Shown here: positions 40,601-55,859 of the stretch, piece after piece
How positions within the stretch are numbered: the stretch's first letter is position 1
Layout: each line of letters begins with the position of its first letter
Source of the DNA: Cololabis saira
Lineage: Eukaryota > Chordata > Actinopteri > Beloniformes > Belonidae
Length of the DNA stretch: 64,000 nucleotides
Direction of reading: 5' to 3'
NCBI RefSeq assembly: GCF_033807715.1
Contig: NC_084596.1
Span: forward strand, 30,512,879-30,576,878
Translations under genes and position numbers: made by a program
Notes under the pieces: generated by a model
The model's input: only the letters and a program-made list of their open reading frames with translations
What the model was told of the DNA's origin: nothing
Database searches by the model: none

Positions 40601-41332
40601 AACACATTTCATAAATTCCCAAGAGGCATTTATGCAGTGTTTTGTAATGAAATGATACAATATAACTACAACCAACCTCTGTATCTTGGAGTTTTTTCAG
40701 CTTCTGTCGCACAGACTTATTTATTCTTCTGAAATCTTCTAACTTTTCCTGCAAAAGTCCCCTTTGTCTTGTCATTAGATGCTTGTTTATGGCAGATTTT
40801 CTTGGATCCTTAATAAACAGAATGCATATATTAAATACAAAACAAACAAATAAAACACACCTAAAACAACTATTTCCAATGTGGGAAAAACGTGTTTACA
40901 CCCAATTTCAAGCATGCAAAATTAAAGGAAACATACAGCAAATTCATTTTCTATTGCATCTTTGAAAGACACCAGCTGTATTGCTGCAGAGTTGGCAGCT
41001 GCTTCTGAATCAATCAGTAGTTTTAGGAAAGTGCTCTTCCCATCCGTGACATTTCCACAACTAAATGACATACAGGAAAGAAGTAAAATGCTCCAAGTTA
41101 GTAAGTTTATAGCGACTATAGGGGTTTAAAGCTTGTGAAATAAGGCAACGTGTTTATGGATCAGAGGACCTCACCAAGTAATATCAGACTCAGTTCTTGT
41201 CTGACTGCTGTGTGCCCTGCTCCCTCTTCCCAGCTCATGACTGAAGTCCAGCTCTCCACGACTCAGAGTCCCATCCTCCCCGTTGGAGCTGAAACCAAGG
41301 GGGGGACTCTGGAGCTCACTCTCTGGAGACAT
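34644..41332 (-). CDS. odf2l: ODF2L / BCAP (outer dense fiber 2-like), 16 coding exons
   Basis: This is a coiled-coil protein of centriolar satellites and basal bodies, related to ODF2/cenexin and reported to restrain ciliogenesis in mammals. Exons: 41332-41175, 41060-40937, 40808-40677, 40549-40475, 39295-39224, 39134-39018, 38926-38741, 38641-38532, 38439-38304, 38190-38080, 37514-37410, 37059-36901, 35626-35526, 35412-35250, 35081-34956, 34817-34644; phases close to 682 residues. SAAEHSLLECQENLQLSER, AAQEEALSYSNRQLDQRSSE, ECQALSRQLEAALSDVRQQ and the terminal IQNYIDFLKSSYTTMFDE match ODF2L better than ODF2. EATRAHLQGQLRNKEAENNR is shared by both. The start MSPESELQSPP is the first ATG after an acceptor; a non-coding exon lies upstream at about 42427-42485. 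Weak donors (such as GTTCAT after 38080) are supported by frame only. Confidence 0.92.
35730..36586. mobile_element. MITE-like element in odf2l intron
   Basis: TAAAGGAGACATAT (35730-35743) is matched 13 of 14 by the complement of 36573-36586 (TAAAGGGGACATAT). This terminal motif recurs widely in fish genomes. No transposase frame is present and no clear target duplication was found. Confidence 0.55.
39700..40340. repeat. Decayed SINE-like repeat in odf2l intron 4
   Basis: GGGTAAATGTGCTTGCCCTC followed by CAACTCAAAGGTTGCTGATT resembles a tRNA-derived promoter B-box region, and GGGGAGGATCATGCAACATG resembles the 3' part of the SINE-like family at 27895-28330. Sequence at 40020-40340 looks like a further unidentified repeat with no supported gene. 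Confidence 0.4.
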
Positions 41333-41414
41333 ACCTAGTATCACCAACACAACACAACAACATGCAGAATATGTTGTAGAAGTGAAAGCTCAAACAGAGG
41401 AGACACACCTGTAC

Positions 41415-41845
41415 AGAGGTTTGATTTGATTTGATTAGATTTTTATTTTTGTACATGTAAAAAACAACACTTCAAGAGAAGTTTAGAAAACAAAACAACA
41501 AAACAAAGAATTTCATCCTTTAACACTTGATATCTTAGTTTACATGTGCAAAAAAGGAGTAGGAAGAAGTGTAAACTTATTTAATCCTACCCCCATTCAC
41601 TAATCATTTAACCCATATTTATAAATACTCACACACTGTACTCACACTGCTAAATAACAGTATTATTATATACTGTAATTATACTCACAGACATACATAT
41701 ACATACATACACATAGTTGAATATTTCTATATATTTGTACACACATGCCCATATAAATATTTATATAAATATACTTATTTATACTATACTGTCTCTATTA
41801 ACTGCATCTGCTCTATATCTATGTATAATCACACACACATATATA

Positions 41846-41941
<96 letters not shown>

Positions 41942-42235
41942 CATAAATATAAACAAATCTACCCATTCACCCTGTAGTGTTATTTGCAGGCCCCTAAAGT
42001 CGCTAAACCCCTTCCTCTTTGTACCTCGTGAAAATCCTGTTTTTATATTTATTTTTAAACTGCTTAATGTTTGGACATTGTTTTAATTCTGAATCCATTC
42101 TGTTCCATAGTTTAACTACACTGACTGATATAGAAAATCTTTTCATTGTTGTTCGTGTTCTACGAGTCTTAAAATTTAGAGTTTACATTTTTGTTTTGAT
42201 AAATTATACACAATTAAATTACATACCGTACTTTT
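41415..42235 (-). mobile_element. Truncated LINE (minus strand) in odf2l intron 1, with (TA)n
   Basis: Read on the minus strand, 42180-42000 encodes LWNRMDSELKQCPNIKQFKN, nearly the same ORF2 C-terminus as the copy at 23.5 kb. It is followed by a 3' UTR with a TA tract (41849-41940), the CTTCTTCCTACTCCTTTTTT motif, and a 3' end near 41415 of GATTTGATTTGATT type. Orientation matches odf2l transcription. Confidence 0.75.
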
Positions 42236-42426
42236 AAGGTTTCTTCTTGAGCCAGAAAGCCAGAAGTCAAGCAGCTAATGAGCTTATTCCATGACAACAG
42301 ACGAGGCCGCGACGCTTTGCGCTGCACTAATTTTACGAACAAGCAAATAACGTATAAACCTGTAAAGATTAACCAAATATCTTACAAAAAAAGATTCAAA
42401 CAAAAAAAAGGTAAAGTATTACTCAC

Positions 42427-42485
42427 GCTTATGTTTTGTGTCTATTCGGTTGTGATCAGCTTCTCGAATCTAGAGAGGCACTTTC
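42427..42485 (-). other. odf2l: Putative non-coding first exon of odf2l
   Basis: A consensus donor GTGAGTA (complement of 42420-42426) ends a short exon upstream of the ATG exon. Its 5' limit is set only by the neighbouring CCAAT-containing promoter and is approximate. Confidence 0.45.
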
Positions 42486-42873
42486 CGATGCTCGAGCCTG
42501 ATTGGCCACGTTGGAAGTGACGTAACTACGCCAACTACTGTTCTCGCTGTTGATTGGTTACCCAAGCTGAAAATGGGCGGGGCTATGTTTGAGTATAGTT
42601 TCAAGCAACCAATGGGGAGGGAAAGAAGCAGAGGGGCTGGTCGAAACCATAGCAACGATGCGGAAGTTTACTACCACCTTATTTTGGGGTTAGCTGCTCT
42701 CGCATTACAGCAACATACAAAGCTCATTTTGTCTTTTTTCAGGGTTGTAAGTCAAAATCTAACACATCGTTTAACGCTCAATCATTCAGAACAATGGCTT
42801 ACGTTTACTACTGATAGTTTTTTTCAACTAAACTTTGATTTAATGGTTAATTGTCGGCTTTTCTCGAGTGGAA
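42486..42873. promoter_or_regulatory. Shared divergent promoter of odf2l and ift22
   Basis: Fewer than 400 bp separate the two divergent genes. The interval has three CCAAT-type boxes (GATTGG near 42499 and 42552, CCAAT near 42609), an X-box right half AGCAAC within GAAACCATAGCAAC at 42643-42656, and a left half GTTACC at 42557-42562. There is no TATA box. This is the architecture expected of a bidirectional ciliary-gene promoter; RFX use is inferred. Confidence 0.55.
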
Positions 42874-44744
42874 ATGTTCAAAGCAAAGATACTATTCATT
42901 GGTCCAAACGAGGTATGTGCATGTTCATGTCATACTGTAGTGTGTATTCTTAACTTGTTGCATATTCAATTACTTACATTTTTGTCAGGTTATTTGTACT
43001 TGCTTACCTTCCTTTGTTACCTCTCACCATCTCCAGTCTGAGCTTTTCTACATTATATATCTACATTCAAATAAAACGTTTCTTTGAATATGTAAAGACG
43101 GTGCTCAGGTGCGGGTTTAAGTAGGGTACTTGAGCTTACGTATTTCTAATGTATGGCACCAAACCTATTGCTATCGTAATAGATGAATAATGATAATTTT
43201 ATTTGTTCTATTAATTGTCCAGTTTACACGACCACACTTATTGAAAAGAAAGAAAGAAGCTAACTTCAAGAGTTCATGTCCTGCCATAATGCTTTGCCAC
43301 GAAGAACACGTTTTAGAGTACAATAAGTGTAAAAAATCTATGTTAAGTAAAACTTCAAAAAGTTAACGACTACTACCACTGTCTTGTTTACTTAAATGGC
43401 AGTATGTGGTGCATGATTACATTTTGAAAATGCAAATGCATCATGAGCTTATCTTATGATTTGTTAATCAAACCCTTATCTGTAAAATTCAGCTTTAATG
43501 CTCCAAAGATCTGGAACAAACTGAAACCCTCAGTTCGTTTAAATCAAGATTAAAAACGAATTTGTTTACAGTTGCCTTTGAGGGAAATATTCAAACTATT
43601 CTGAATTTAACTTTAAACGATGTTCATTTTAGTACTCAATTGTAACTTGTTGCTGAAATGTGCTATATAAATAAACTTGCCTTGCCTAAAGTTAGTTGTG
43701 ACTGCATCTGTCAAACAGGAATAATTAAGTGAAATGATAACAGCTGGGGAAAAAATAAACAAAATAAAAAACTGGACAGTTTCATAAGTAATAAATAATC
43801 TGTCTGTCTTTCAGAGTGGGAAAACCATTCTCGCAAACTTCCTCTCCAACGCAACAGAAAATGTGGGCGGCGAATACAGACCCACTCAAGGAGTCAGGTA
43901 CAAACTGTCTCAAATTAATGGCATTCCACATTTTAGCCAACCTCAATAAAGCTTTGACAATCTGGAAACATCATTGTGCAACCAAATGTTCAGAATGTCA
44001 GTTTGGTGTGATATAAGTTATTTCAGTTATCAACAATCAAAATAACATTTCACGTGTATTTTTTTCTAGAAGTATTAGATTTTTAAACACTAAATGCTGC
44101 CACTTTCTACTTCTCCAAGGATATTGGAATTTGAGTCACAGCCTGAGGGGAGCGGTGACAAGACATGTGAAGTTGAACTTTGGGACTGCTCAGGGAATTT
44201 CAAGTAAGTTAAATATACCAACCCCATTTCAGAAGTCTTATTTTTTCATTCTTTGCTTGTCTCAAATAGTATACAATGCATGAATGCAGTTCAAGTATCT
44301 TCTCTACATGCAGATTTGAATCATGCTGGCCTGCAATCGTGAAGGACTGCAGTGGCGTGGTGATCATTTTTAATCCAGACATTCCCAGTCATCTCAAAGA
44401 AATCGAAACGTGGCATTCCATGTTCATCTCCTCTCAAGCTTTGCAGGATACCCGTTGTCTGCTCATAGCTCACCACAAGCCCGGCAGTGAAGTCGAAGGT
44501 GGACGGCTGCCTTTAGGTAACAGCAGGTTTTCCAGACTGGCTGCATGAGAATTTGCTACTTTTCTGGGCTAACATATTTATTCATTTTGATGCAGCCTCA
44601 AATCTGAGCAGACTGCCGCTGATTCACTCCAATCTGGAAGAAGAGCCTGAGGAAGTGAGGCAGGCTTTCCACAGATACCTGGGAAGCGTTGTAAAGGCAA
44701 TGTCAGAGAGTCGGGAGCAAGAGGAGATGTCCATCATTATGTAG
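42874..44744 (+). CDS. ift22: IFT22 / RABL5 intraflagellar transport GTPase-like subunit, 5 exons
   Basis: This is the small Rab-like component of the IFT-B train that moves cargo along cilia. Exons: 42874-42912, 43815-43897, 44120-44203, 44314-44516, 44596-44744; phases close to 185 residues, identical to human IFT22 length. The P-loop GPNESGKT lies at residues 10-17, the switch II motif WDCSG at 62-66, followed by FESCWPAIVKDCSGVVIIFN, and the C-terminus is MSESREQEEMSIIM. In place of the usual NKxD base-recognition motif there is AHHKPG, as in other IFT22 proteins. AATAAA at 44910-44915 probably ends the transcript. Intron 1 holds a LINE tail. Confidence 0.96.
43485..43695 (+). mobile_element. 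LINE 3' fragment in ift22 intron 1
   Basis: The segment encodes remnants of APKIWNKLKPSVRLNQD-type ORF2 C-terminus and ends TGCTATATAAATAAACTTGC CTTGCC, the usual tail of a teleost LINE. It is related to, but distinct from, the 8.8-kb copy. Confidence 0.6.
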
Positions 44745-44919
44745 CAGTAAAATCTATAAAGCCTGTATTATATTTAAAACACACAATGTTGAGATCTTGT
44801 TTGTCAGCTGTGCAAAATATATTCCAACTTTGCTGCAACCCTATTTTTTCTCCACAATTTGATCTTTCTGCTTATTTTTGGTTTTATACATTTTTGTAAG
44901 TATTTTGTGAATAAAATGC

Positions 44920-45430
44920 TATAACCCAGTTCACTCTGGAAAACAACAACCAAGAGCCCAAAAATGTGTTTCTTCTCTAGTTGTAAGTTATGCTTATTTG
45001 ACAATCAAGTGGAAGTTATTGACAATGTGCTGATCAGAAATGCAAAAGATGAAAATTAAGTTCAATATTTCAACATTGTATCTAATTATAGCTCCTTTTC
45101 TAGAAGCACTTTGCAATGAAGAATCACATCAACACCTCAGTCGTCACACGTCTGTTCCTCAAGGTATCTTACTTCAAAAGAAACAGGAACACTACTTTCA
45201 GTCACAAGAAACTGCTTTAATGACATAATCTAGAAAAATAGATAGTTGTCATAGGGCCTGGTAATGTTACACAAAATATTGCTTAAAACTTTGCATCCAT
45301 ACAATCAGCAGAGTAAGATTTGTATGAATTTGAGTCATTTGTATTGGACTTGATGTATCTTTTGTCAGCTATCATTAAAACACCGCACCATGCAGGAACT
45401 CCATTTCTGTCACCAACAAAATTTATGCTT
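44920..45430. other. Intergenic, no gene seen
   Basis: Sequence downstream of ift22 with no supported exon, RNA gene or repeat. Confidence 0.4.
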
Positions 45431-45434
45431 CTGT

Positions 45435-45795
45435 TCTCAGTTTGAGAAGGTCCCCGGTTCGACTCCCAGGCCCGGCAGGGGCCTTTCTGTGTGGAGTTTG
45501 CATGTTCTCCCCGTGCTTGCGTGGGTTTTCTCCGGGTACTCCGGCTTCCTCCCACAGTCCAAAAACATGCATATTTAGGTTAATCGGTGATTCTAAATTG
45601 CCCGTAGGTGTGAGCGTGAGTGTGATTGTGAGCATGGTTTGTATGTCTATATGTGGCCCTGCGATGGACTGGTGACCTGTCCAGGGTGTAACCCCTGCCT
45701 CTCACCTAAAATAAGCTGGGATAGGCTCCAGCAGACCCCCGTGACCCCGCAAGGGATAAAGCGGGTAAGATAATGAATGAATGAATGAATGAATG
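45435..45795 (+). repeat. Teleost retroposon (SINE/LINE-tail type) with GAAT tail
   Basis: It contains GGTCCCCGGTTCGACTCCCA (B-box-like), GTGGAGTTTGCATGTTCTCC, CTCCGGCTTCCTCCCACAGT, CTGCGATGGACTGGTGACCT and GGATAGGCTCCAGCAGACCC, and ends in (GAAT)n. This is one of the most abundant fish repeats. Partial copies occur at 52355-52440 and, on the minus strand, at 54400-54620. Confidence 0.8.
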
Positions 45796-46400
45796 TTCTC
45801 AGTTTGTTCATTTATTTGAGTATTTGATGCAAGCGGCACATTGAGGATGAGACATCTGAGCTAAGTCCCCGCATTTTGCACATTTATCACACATCAAAGT
45901 AATTTGATTTTTTTCATTTGCTAGCTCGGTGTGAATCAGGATATTACACCCGTTATGGTGAAGTAATATTCCTTAATATAAAATGTTTTTAGGTTTAAAG
46001 CAGCACAGAGGAAGTTTTACATTATTATTATGTTTTTTTTTATTAGCTCAGATGGTCCCAGAGTAGGTTAAGTCATTTTTGCAACCCTGCGTAAAATGTA
46101 CTCTTATTTTGTTCCGCCAATCTATCCCTTTCTCTTTAGTCAATTCTGTCTGGAGTTTCTTGATGTGCACTCTAAATCCGAGCTAGTTTCATCATTGTTG
46201 ATGTGTGACATAAAAAATTATGAATTATTTTTATTTCTTCCTATTCCTTTGCGAACATGTCAAGACTGCTTCTGCTACAAAAGACTGTGTCTTTTTCATT
46301 CCAGATTTGAGTATGTATAAGCATGTCAGTTACTTCTTACTGCCATCATGTTCGAAATAAAGACTTTTGAATTGAATTGAATTGAATTAATGAAATAATT
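45796..46400 (+). mobile_element. LINE 3' UTR end at about 46090-46390
   Basis: The terminus TGTTCGAAATAAAGACTTTT followed by (GAATT)n matches the 3' end of the LINE at 24 kb. No ORF2 fragment is retained. The region before 46090 shows nothing else. Confidence 0.55.
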
Positions 46401-46775
46401 ACACATTCCTTCCAACTCAGCTGAAATGGACGTTTTTACATGAAGACAAAAGAACTAAATTCTCCTTGGTGATGTTTTAACTGATACACATTTAAAATGC
46501 AACTAAACTGGGACAAAAGAGGTCATGAAGCAAATGAGACAGTGAACAAATTATCAAGCAGATATATCAATTTATTAACATAATTTATTATTCCCAATTA
46601 TTCTAACTAATCTGTTCAAAGTGCTAATAGGATCTGTAGTTATAATCCTTTTAAACATCTACATCAGTCAGTCAGTCATTTCATTTTTTCACAAACATAG
46701 TCCAAAACAGATACCTAAACAAAGTAATTTTGTACATTTCCATACATCTTCAACATGTTATATACAAGGCTATGT

Positions 46776-46808
<33 letters not shown>

Positions 46809-47660
46809 CACAGGTCAATAGTGAAAGGCTCATTTGTGCAATATGCCGTGACAATAGCTATCGTAACATAAGAGTGAAAGTAATGTCAGTCATTTACTGC
46901 AACTGAAAGGTTAAACAAACATTAGCCTCGCTTATCAGGCCATGTTTGAGCGGTGCTTTATATTTTCATGTCTAATCTGGAAGATGAGACAAGGTAAACA
47001 AGGACCTCATGAGAGTTTTGTAAATACTGTCAACATCCAGCAGAGGGTCGTAATCTGTTTTAAATTGAAGACAGAGAGTTTTCTGGTTATTAAGGCTCTA
47101 TTGCCATCGCAAAACAGACCAACAAACCTTTAACAAAATACTATACATTGTTTGTTTCTTGGTATTTGTGTTTTCTGTAAAGGAACTTAACTTACCTGTT
47201 TACATGTAAACTTCATAATGACTCATAACTGATACCACACAGGTGAAATATTTAAATTAAAATTTTATTTAAATTAAATTAAATTAAATTGAATCCAGCT
47301 TTAAAGAGAGCTAAGAGGGATTTCGTTATAATTGACTACAGAACCTTGGCTGAAATAAAAGTGGGGATTAAAAAGGATATCCTTTATTCGGTTAATATTT
47401 CAAAGAGAGTAGTTTCCTGACTACCAAACAGAGAAAATCTTTTCACTCCTTCCACATTCTGTATCCAAGCACAACGGACTCTGAAATGTCTGATAGGCCA
47501 GTATATATACTGACTAAACTTTTCAGCATATACAGTACGCTGCTTGTTATTAGTATATTGCACTTGAATTTGAAAATTTGAGTTAGCCATTTTTCTTTTT
47601 GATCTGGATAAAGAAGATTCTGGTGCCAGACCTATGAAAGATATTTATATTTGCATTTAA
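46401..47660. other. Intergenic, no gene; (CA)n microsatellite
   Basis: AT-rich sequence with a CA tract at 46776-46812 and a short ATTAA-rich stretch near 47260-47290. No exon was recognised. Confidence 0.5.
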
Positions 47661-47664
47661 CACA

Positions 47665-48840
47665 GGCCAGGGCAGAGCGGTTGATAACTTGACCAAAGAA
47701 AGGAGCCGAGCTGGTGGACTTGGCCCTGGATGTAGTGAAAAAAGAGGCAGAGGGCAGTGGCCAACACATACACTCCCTGGGAGGAGGCCCAGGCTCTGGC
47801 ACGGTCACGCCCTTCGCCAGCAAGATCCAAGAGAAGCCGTCCACAGCATGCTGTCCTCACCCAAGGTTCATATTATGCATTCAGATATGTCCAAATTAAA
47901 TGTTTTACCTTTTGTCCTATTCCCTCATGCGTTAGCCACCAGTCATTTTTCCTTCCTGTGTGCGGCCTCTCAGTTCACGGTGCAGTCTCCGGCTGTAAAC
48001 AGGATGTCTTTTCCCAGGCTGCACCTTTTCACGCCAGTTTTTTCCCCCTTGACCAGGTGAGGCAGTCAGGCAAGGATAGGCAGGTACTGTTCAGACACTC
48101 ACACTTGTGTTGTAATTAGTGCTGTCAGGCGCTTAAAAAAAATCTAATTAATTGCAGGATTTATAATCAACATATTATATATATACATATATAATTAACA
48201 CATTAACATAACATTTTAATCTCATATCTGCTAAAGGTCCCCAAATAAAGAATTCGAATTCTAGGACATTGCAAAATTGCAGTGCATGACTAATCAATTG
48301 AATACACTAATAAGAGAAGATTTGAAATCCACATTTTTATTGGTGAAGTGTGTTTCATAAATGAAATTCAAAAGAAAAAGCTCAAGCACATTAGCAAACC
48401 AATTAGGCCAGGTGCTTATTCAAAAATGCAATACAAATACAGTTAAATAAATAAAATTCTGAAATAAAATAGGCTGAGTCTCAAATAGGCACTTAAGCGG
48501 ACTCTCAATTCAAAATTAAAACTAAAGCTGACTCAATACAGCAATTCAAGTGCTAGTACCTCTAACGTTTATGGGCCAAATTTCAAATGCTTGCGCATTT
48601 TGCCACTCATAATTAATTGCGCTAATTTTCATAACGCGTTAATTAGCAGTGTAATTAATTAATCTAATTAACACGCTAAACTGACAGCCCTAGTTGTAAT
48701 CAGTTCATGTTACACTTGACATGAAACCTCACTGAAGCGTCAGGTACGACCTGGAGGACCAGTAGTGTCGGGATGCCCCTGAAGAAGGAAGGAACACTCA
48801 AGGAGGCTTTTGAATTAGTGGAAGAGTGGTTGCATGTGTG
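47665..48840 (+). pseudogene. Beta-tubulin pseudogene fragment, split by a hAT element
   Basis: Translations in shifting frames line up with the large last exon of beta-tubulin. From 47665 the bases resemble the GQSGAGNNWAKG region. Next comes [17 protein letters not shown], then [10 protein letters not shown]. Near 48005-48055 there is AVNRMSFPRLHLF and SPLT, matching the family LAVNMVPFPRLHFF. After the hAT insertion, 48770-48835 resembles the GRMSMKEV to FVEWIPNNV region. There are several frameshifts, an internal deletion of about 130 bp and both ends are missing. Because vertebrate beta-tubulin codes this region in one exon, a retrocopy cannot be told from a decayed duplicate. It is non-functional. 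Confidence 0.8.
48117..48692. mobile_element. Non-autonomous hAT element with perfect 8-bp target duplication
   Basis: The ends TAGTGCTGTCA (48117-48127) and TAGGGCTGTCA (complement of 48682-48692) form imperfect terminal inverted repeats. Both flanks read GTTGTAAT (48109-48116 and 48693-48700), an exact 8-bp duplication diagnostic of hAT. The interior is AT-rich with ATTAATT motifs and no transposase. It interrupts the beta-tubulin pseudogene. Confidence 0.92.
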
Positions 48841-49395
48841 TTTCCTTGTATGCCAATTTGATTCTCATTATATATTTTAATACCAATTATTGCTGTGAAG
48901 TAAAAAACTCAATGAATCTGCCTTGTATCACCTCATGAGGGCACACTTCAACTCTCTGGTTCCTTTGGGTACTGTGTCGAGTTTATTGTCCTTTATGCAA
49001 ACTTGTGTTCACAAGCAGTTTTAAAAACAGCAAAACAACCCACAAAAATCTATTTTGAGTTGAACAAAAATGACCATGGTTTTAGAAAAAAAAAAAAAGT
49101 CAGCCTGATTCATGTGAAGGTCATAAAAGAAAAAATGAAAAGAAATGCAGTTAAGGTTTTCGAAATTTCTATTTCAGACTCAGTAAAAAAACAAAAAAAA
49201 AACAACAAAAAGCCAGGTTGGATTTCATTCGGTGTAAATGTGAAAGTATTTGTGTGGAAACTGAGGCAAATTACAAACAGGCATCTGATGTAGTTGGAGA
49301 CTGGGAAAAATGTCTTTTAAGTAATATATTGTGACTTAAATAAAAAAAGACAATAAAGAAAAATAAATAAATATATTAAATAAATAAATAAATAA

Positions 49396-49401
<6 letters not shown>
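48841..49401. other. Intergenic, no gene seen
   Basis: AT-rich sequence with an A-rich stretch at 49085-49210. No family was recognised in the lysine-rich frame 49003-49293, which reflects base composition. Confidence 0.4.

Positions 49402-49480
<79 letters not shown>
49402..49480. repeat. (TA)n microsatellite
   Basis: A pure TA tract of about 79 bp preceded by AAAT repeats. Confidence 0.97.
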
Positions 49481-49481
<1 letters not shown>

Positions 49482-49706
49482 CAACATATGAAAGAAAAGA
49501 AAACAGGACATATATAAATATGCAGCAGTCTCTAAAGGGAAACAAAAGTCCCAGAGATTTCGAAAATTACTGATTATTACTGACAATGAACTAATTCTTT
49601 TCATGTAAAAGATTCATTAAATGTTTCCCTCTGGGTAATCCAAATGTGCTTACGAGAGCAAGTTTTAGAAACAGAGACAGACAGAATTATGCACAAAGAG
49701 GAAGAC

Positions 49707-53390
<3,684 letters not shown>

Positions 53391-53398
53391 GTATTTTT

Positions 53399-53960
53399 TA
53401 GGGCTGCACAATTCTGGACAAAATGAGAATCACGATTTTTTTGCTTAGAATTGAGATCACGATTCTCTCACGATTTTTTTCCAATATGAAATGTATTGCA
53501 CTTATTACTTTAACTTTGCAACAGCTGAACAAAAATATAATAACAATAAACACCTCTTGTCTTCTTTACACAAACCTTTGAATAATTTAAACAATAATAA
53601 CAATTTTGAACAATATTTGTTCCTCCCTGAGTTGAACACCCTTTCAGAAAGGGGACTTGTAACAGATCCTGTAGTTCTGAGGCAACAAATTATTCCTCTG
53701 GCTGGGATGAACCCCCCATTGCCTTTTGCTGCTATTAAGAAGCTGCCGATACAAAAGGTAAACGTTACAAAAAATATGATGGTGCCTGATAAAAGACTGG
53801 CATCAACTTTGTAACAGCTGACATTGAACATAAAAACAATAAACATAAAAAAAAAAAATAAAATTAAAAATTATTTTTAAATCGTCGTCATTTGGAAATG
53901 AGATTGCGTTCAAGCATGAATCGAGATAGCGATTTTTTAACGATTAATCGTGCAGCCCTA
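53399..53960. mobile_element. Non-autonomous hAT element with perfect 8-bp target duplication
   Basis: The ends TAGGGCTGCAC (53399-53409) and its complement (53950-53960) are exact inverted repeats, and both flanks read GTATTTTT (53391-53398 and 53961-53968). Subterminal AATCACGATT/ATCGTGATT-type motifs are typical of hAT-Charlie-like fish elements. The internal 107-residue plus frame at 53491-53814 probably derives from captured or ancestral element sequence. Confidence 0.93.
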
Positions 53961-53968
53961 GTATTTTT

Positions 53969-55850
53969 CCTCCCCACCTTTTTATCTGCTCAACTATCTA
54001 TCATACACACTTGGGTGGAAAAGTAGTTGGACACTGTCAGAACTGTTGTGATTTTGGCTTACATACCACCACAATGATATGAAGTAAAACAATCAAGATA
54101 TGACCAAAATTGAGATTTTTAGTCTTTATTTACCAAGCTTCACAAAAATATGGCATTTACCATTAAAGAATTAAAATACTTTTTCTTTTTTTTTTAAATA
54201 TTTTTGTCCGTGATTTTTTTTCCATTTTTATCACCCAGTGCTCCTATCTAAGTTAGTCCTGGGCCCTGCACTGAGCTCAGGTCTCCTCCTTAACCTGAGG
54301 AGTGAGCAGGCCGCATCTTTTCACCAGACAGGGTGGGGCTTCTCGTGCCGCATGTAGCGTGTGGAAGGATCACGTTATTCTGGCCGGATCCTCCCCACCC
54401 CATCTGGTGCCCCGGCTGGCCAGAGGGGGCATGTATAGCCCAGGACTGCTGCATGTTTTTGTGAGGGTAGCTCACATTAGCTACCCAAGGGAACACGGGG
54501 AGAACATGCAAACTCCACACAGAAAGTCCCTTTCTCCAACCCCACCCTGGGTGTGGGCGCTGAAGTCATGGGGGAACTTAACACGCACTCAGTCAGCACC
54601 AACAGCGTTCCCGGCGAGAATTGAACCCAGAACCCAGGAATTACAATAAATTTGCGGGTCTGGAAAAGCATCTCTTGGGAAATAACTTTGGATTTGGTGA
54701 TATCCATCGACTCCAAACTTACAGTCACTTATTGACTGCAAAGGGTTTTCATCTGAGCAATAGAAATGATACAAATATTTACAATTATGTCATTTTGCCC
54801 AAATACTTTGAGCCCATGAAAATGAAGATACTTTGATTAAAATGGCTGCAGTTCTTAAATAGTAAATATCTTATTTATTTGCATTAATTAGATATTAAAT
54901 AGAAAAGTCTACACTTTAATTTATTTCAAATAAACAGTGGTCACGTAACGAAGGCAAAACTCATAAAAATGAATCATATTTTTTTAATTATTAATTGTTC
55001 ACCCACTAGCTATCCAAATAATATACTCAAAGTTTACTTTTTTGGATAATAATTGTGGTTTTTCTGATTCCTCAGCCACTGACCCTGGCTGGTTGTAGAA
55101 CATAAATAATAATTTAAACCCCAAAAGATTTTGCTTAATGGTGTTGTAGCTCATTTGTTTCTGGTGGGGGTATAGCAGCTGTTTAGAAATATACTTGCAG
55201 AACATACCTCTTGTTGCAGGGTAGAGTGTTCATTTTAGGAAGATTTAACTTAAGGGATGGTCCCAGGGCCAATAAAAGAATATGAGAGGCAAGCTGACAG
55301 GCTAATAGCATTTAACAACATCATTTAACAAATAATGACATCACCATGATCCAAATTTGCATGATGTCTTTCCAGTGGTTCGTCTGGCATGAATTAAAGC
55401 AAGAATGAGCAGCTGCCCGAAATCAAACACCATGTGTATATATTTTACATTATTAGTCACACTCTGAATAAGAAATAGTTTACAGAAACCATTTACCACC
55501 AGTAAAGTGCCACACATGAATTAGAATGTGTTTGTGAGTCTGCTTTAATTACTGAACTCAAAGAAATTGCATTGGGTTTGGGTTCGAGACTGAGGAAGAG
55601 AAGCCACAAGCATTTACAAATGATTTAATGTTTAAGCTTATTGAATACAGATTGGACTTTCCACACGAGTTAACAGGCACACAAACAGAGCTGTTGCTGC
55701 AGTTGCTCAGGCAGGGTAGGTGATCCGTTGTCATGCAAATTGGATTTTCTGTGCTACTCTTATAAATATGTGTGCTGAAGCAAGCCTAATCTACACTTGG
55801 GGAGATTTGTTCAGAGGTACCAAACCGTCTGACTGGGCGCATTCAAAAAT
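53969..55850. other. Intergenic with a minus-strand retroposon at about 54400-54620
   Basis: The retroposon copy reads GGGGAGAACATGCAAACTCC and GAGAATTGAACCCAGAACCC, the reverse of the 45.4-kb family, and is diverged. An octamer ATGCAAAT sits at 55733-55740. No exon was found. Confidence 0.45.
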
Positions 55851-55859
55851 AATTTAAAT

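Noticed and set aside
34644..41332. odf2 (cenexin) as the identity of the coiled-coil gene
   Set aside because: The C-terminal half resembles ODF2L more closely (LLECQENLQ, AAQEEALSYSN, SSYTTMFDE), and the neighbours match the human ODF2L locus.
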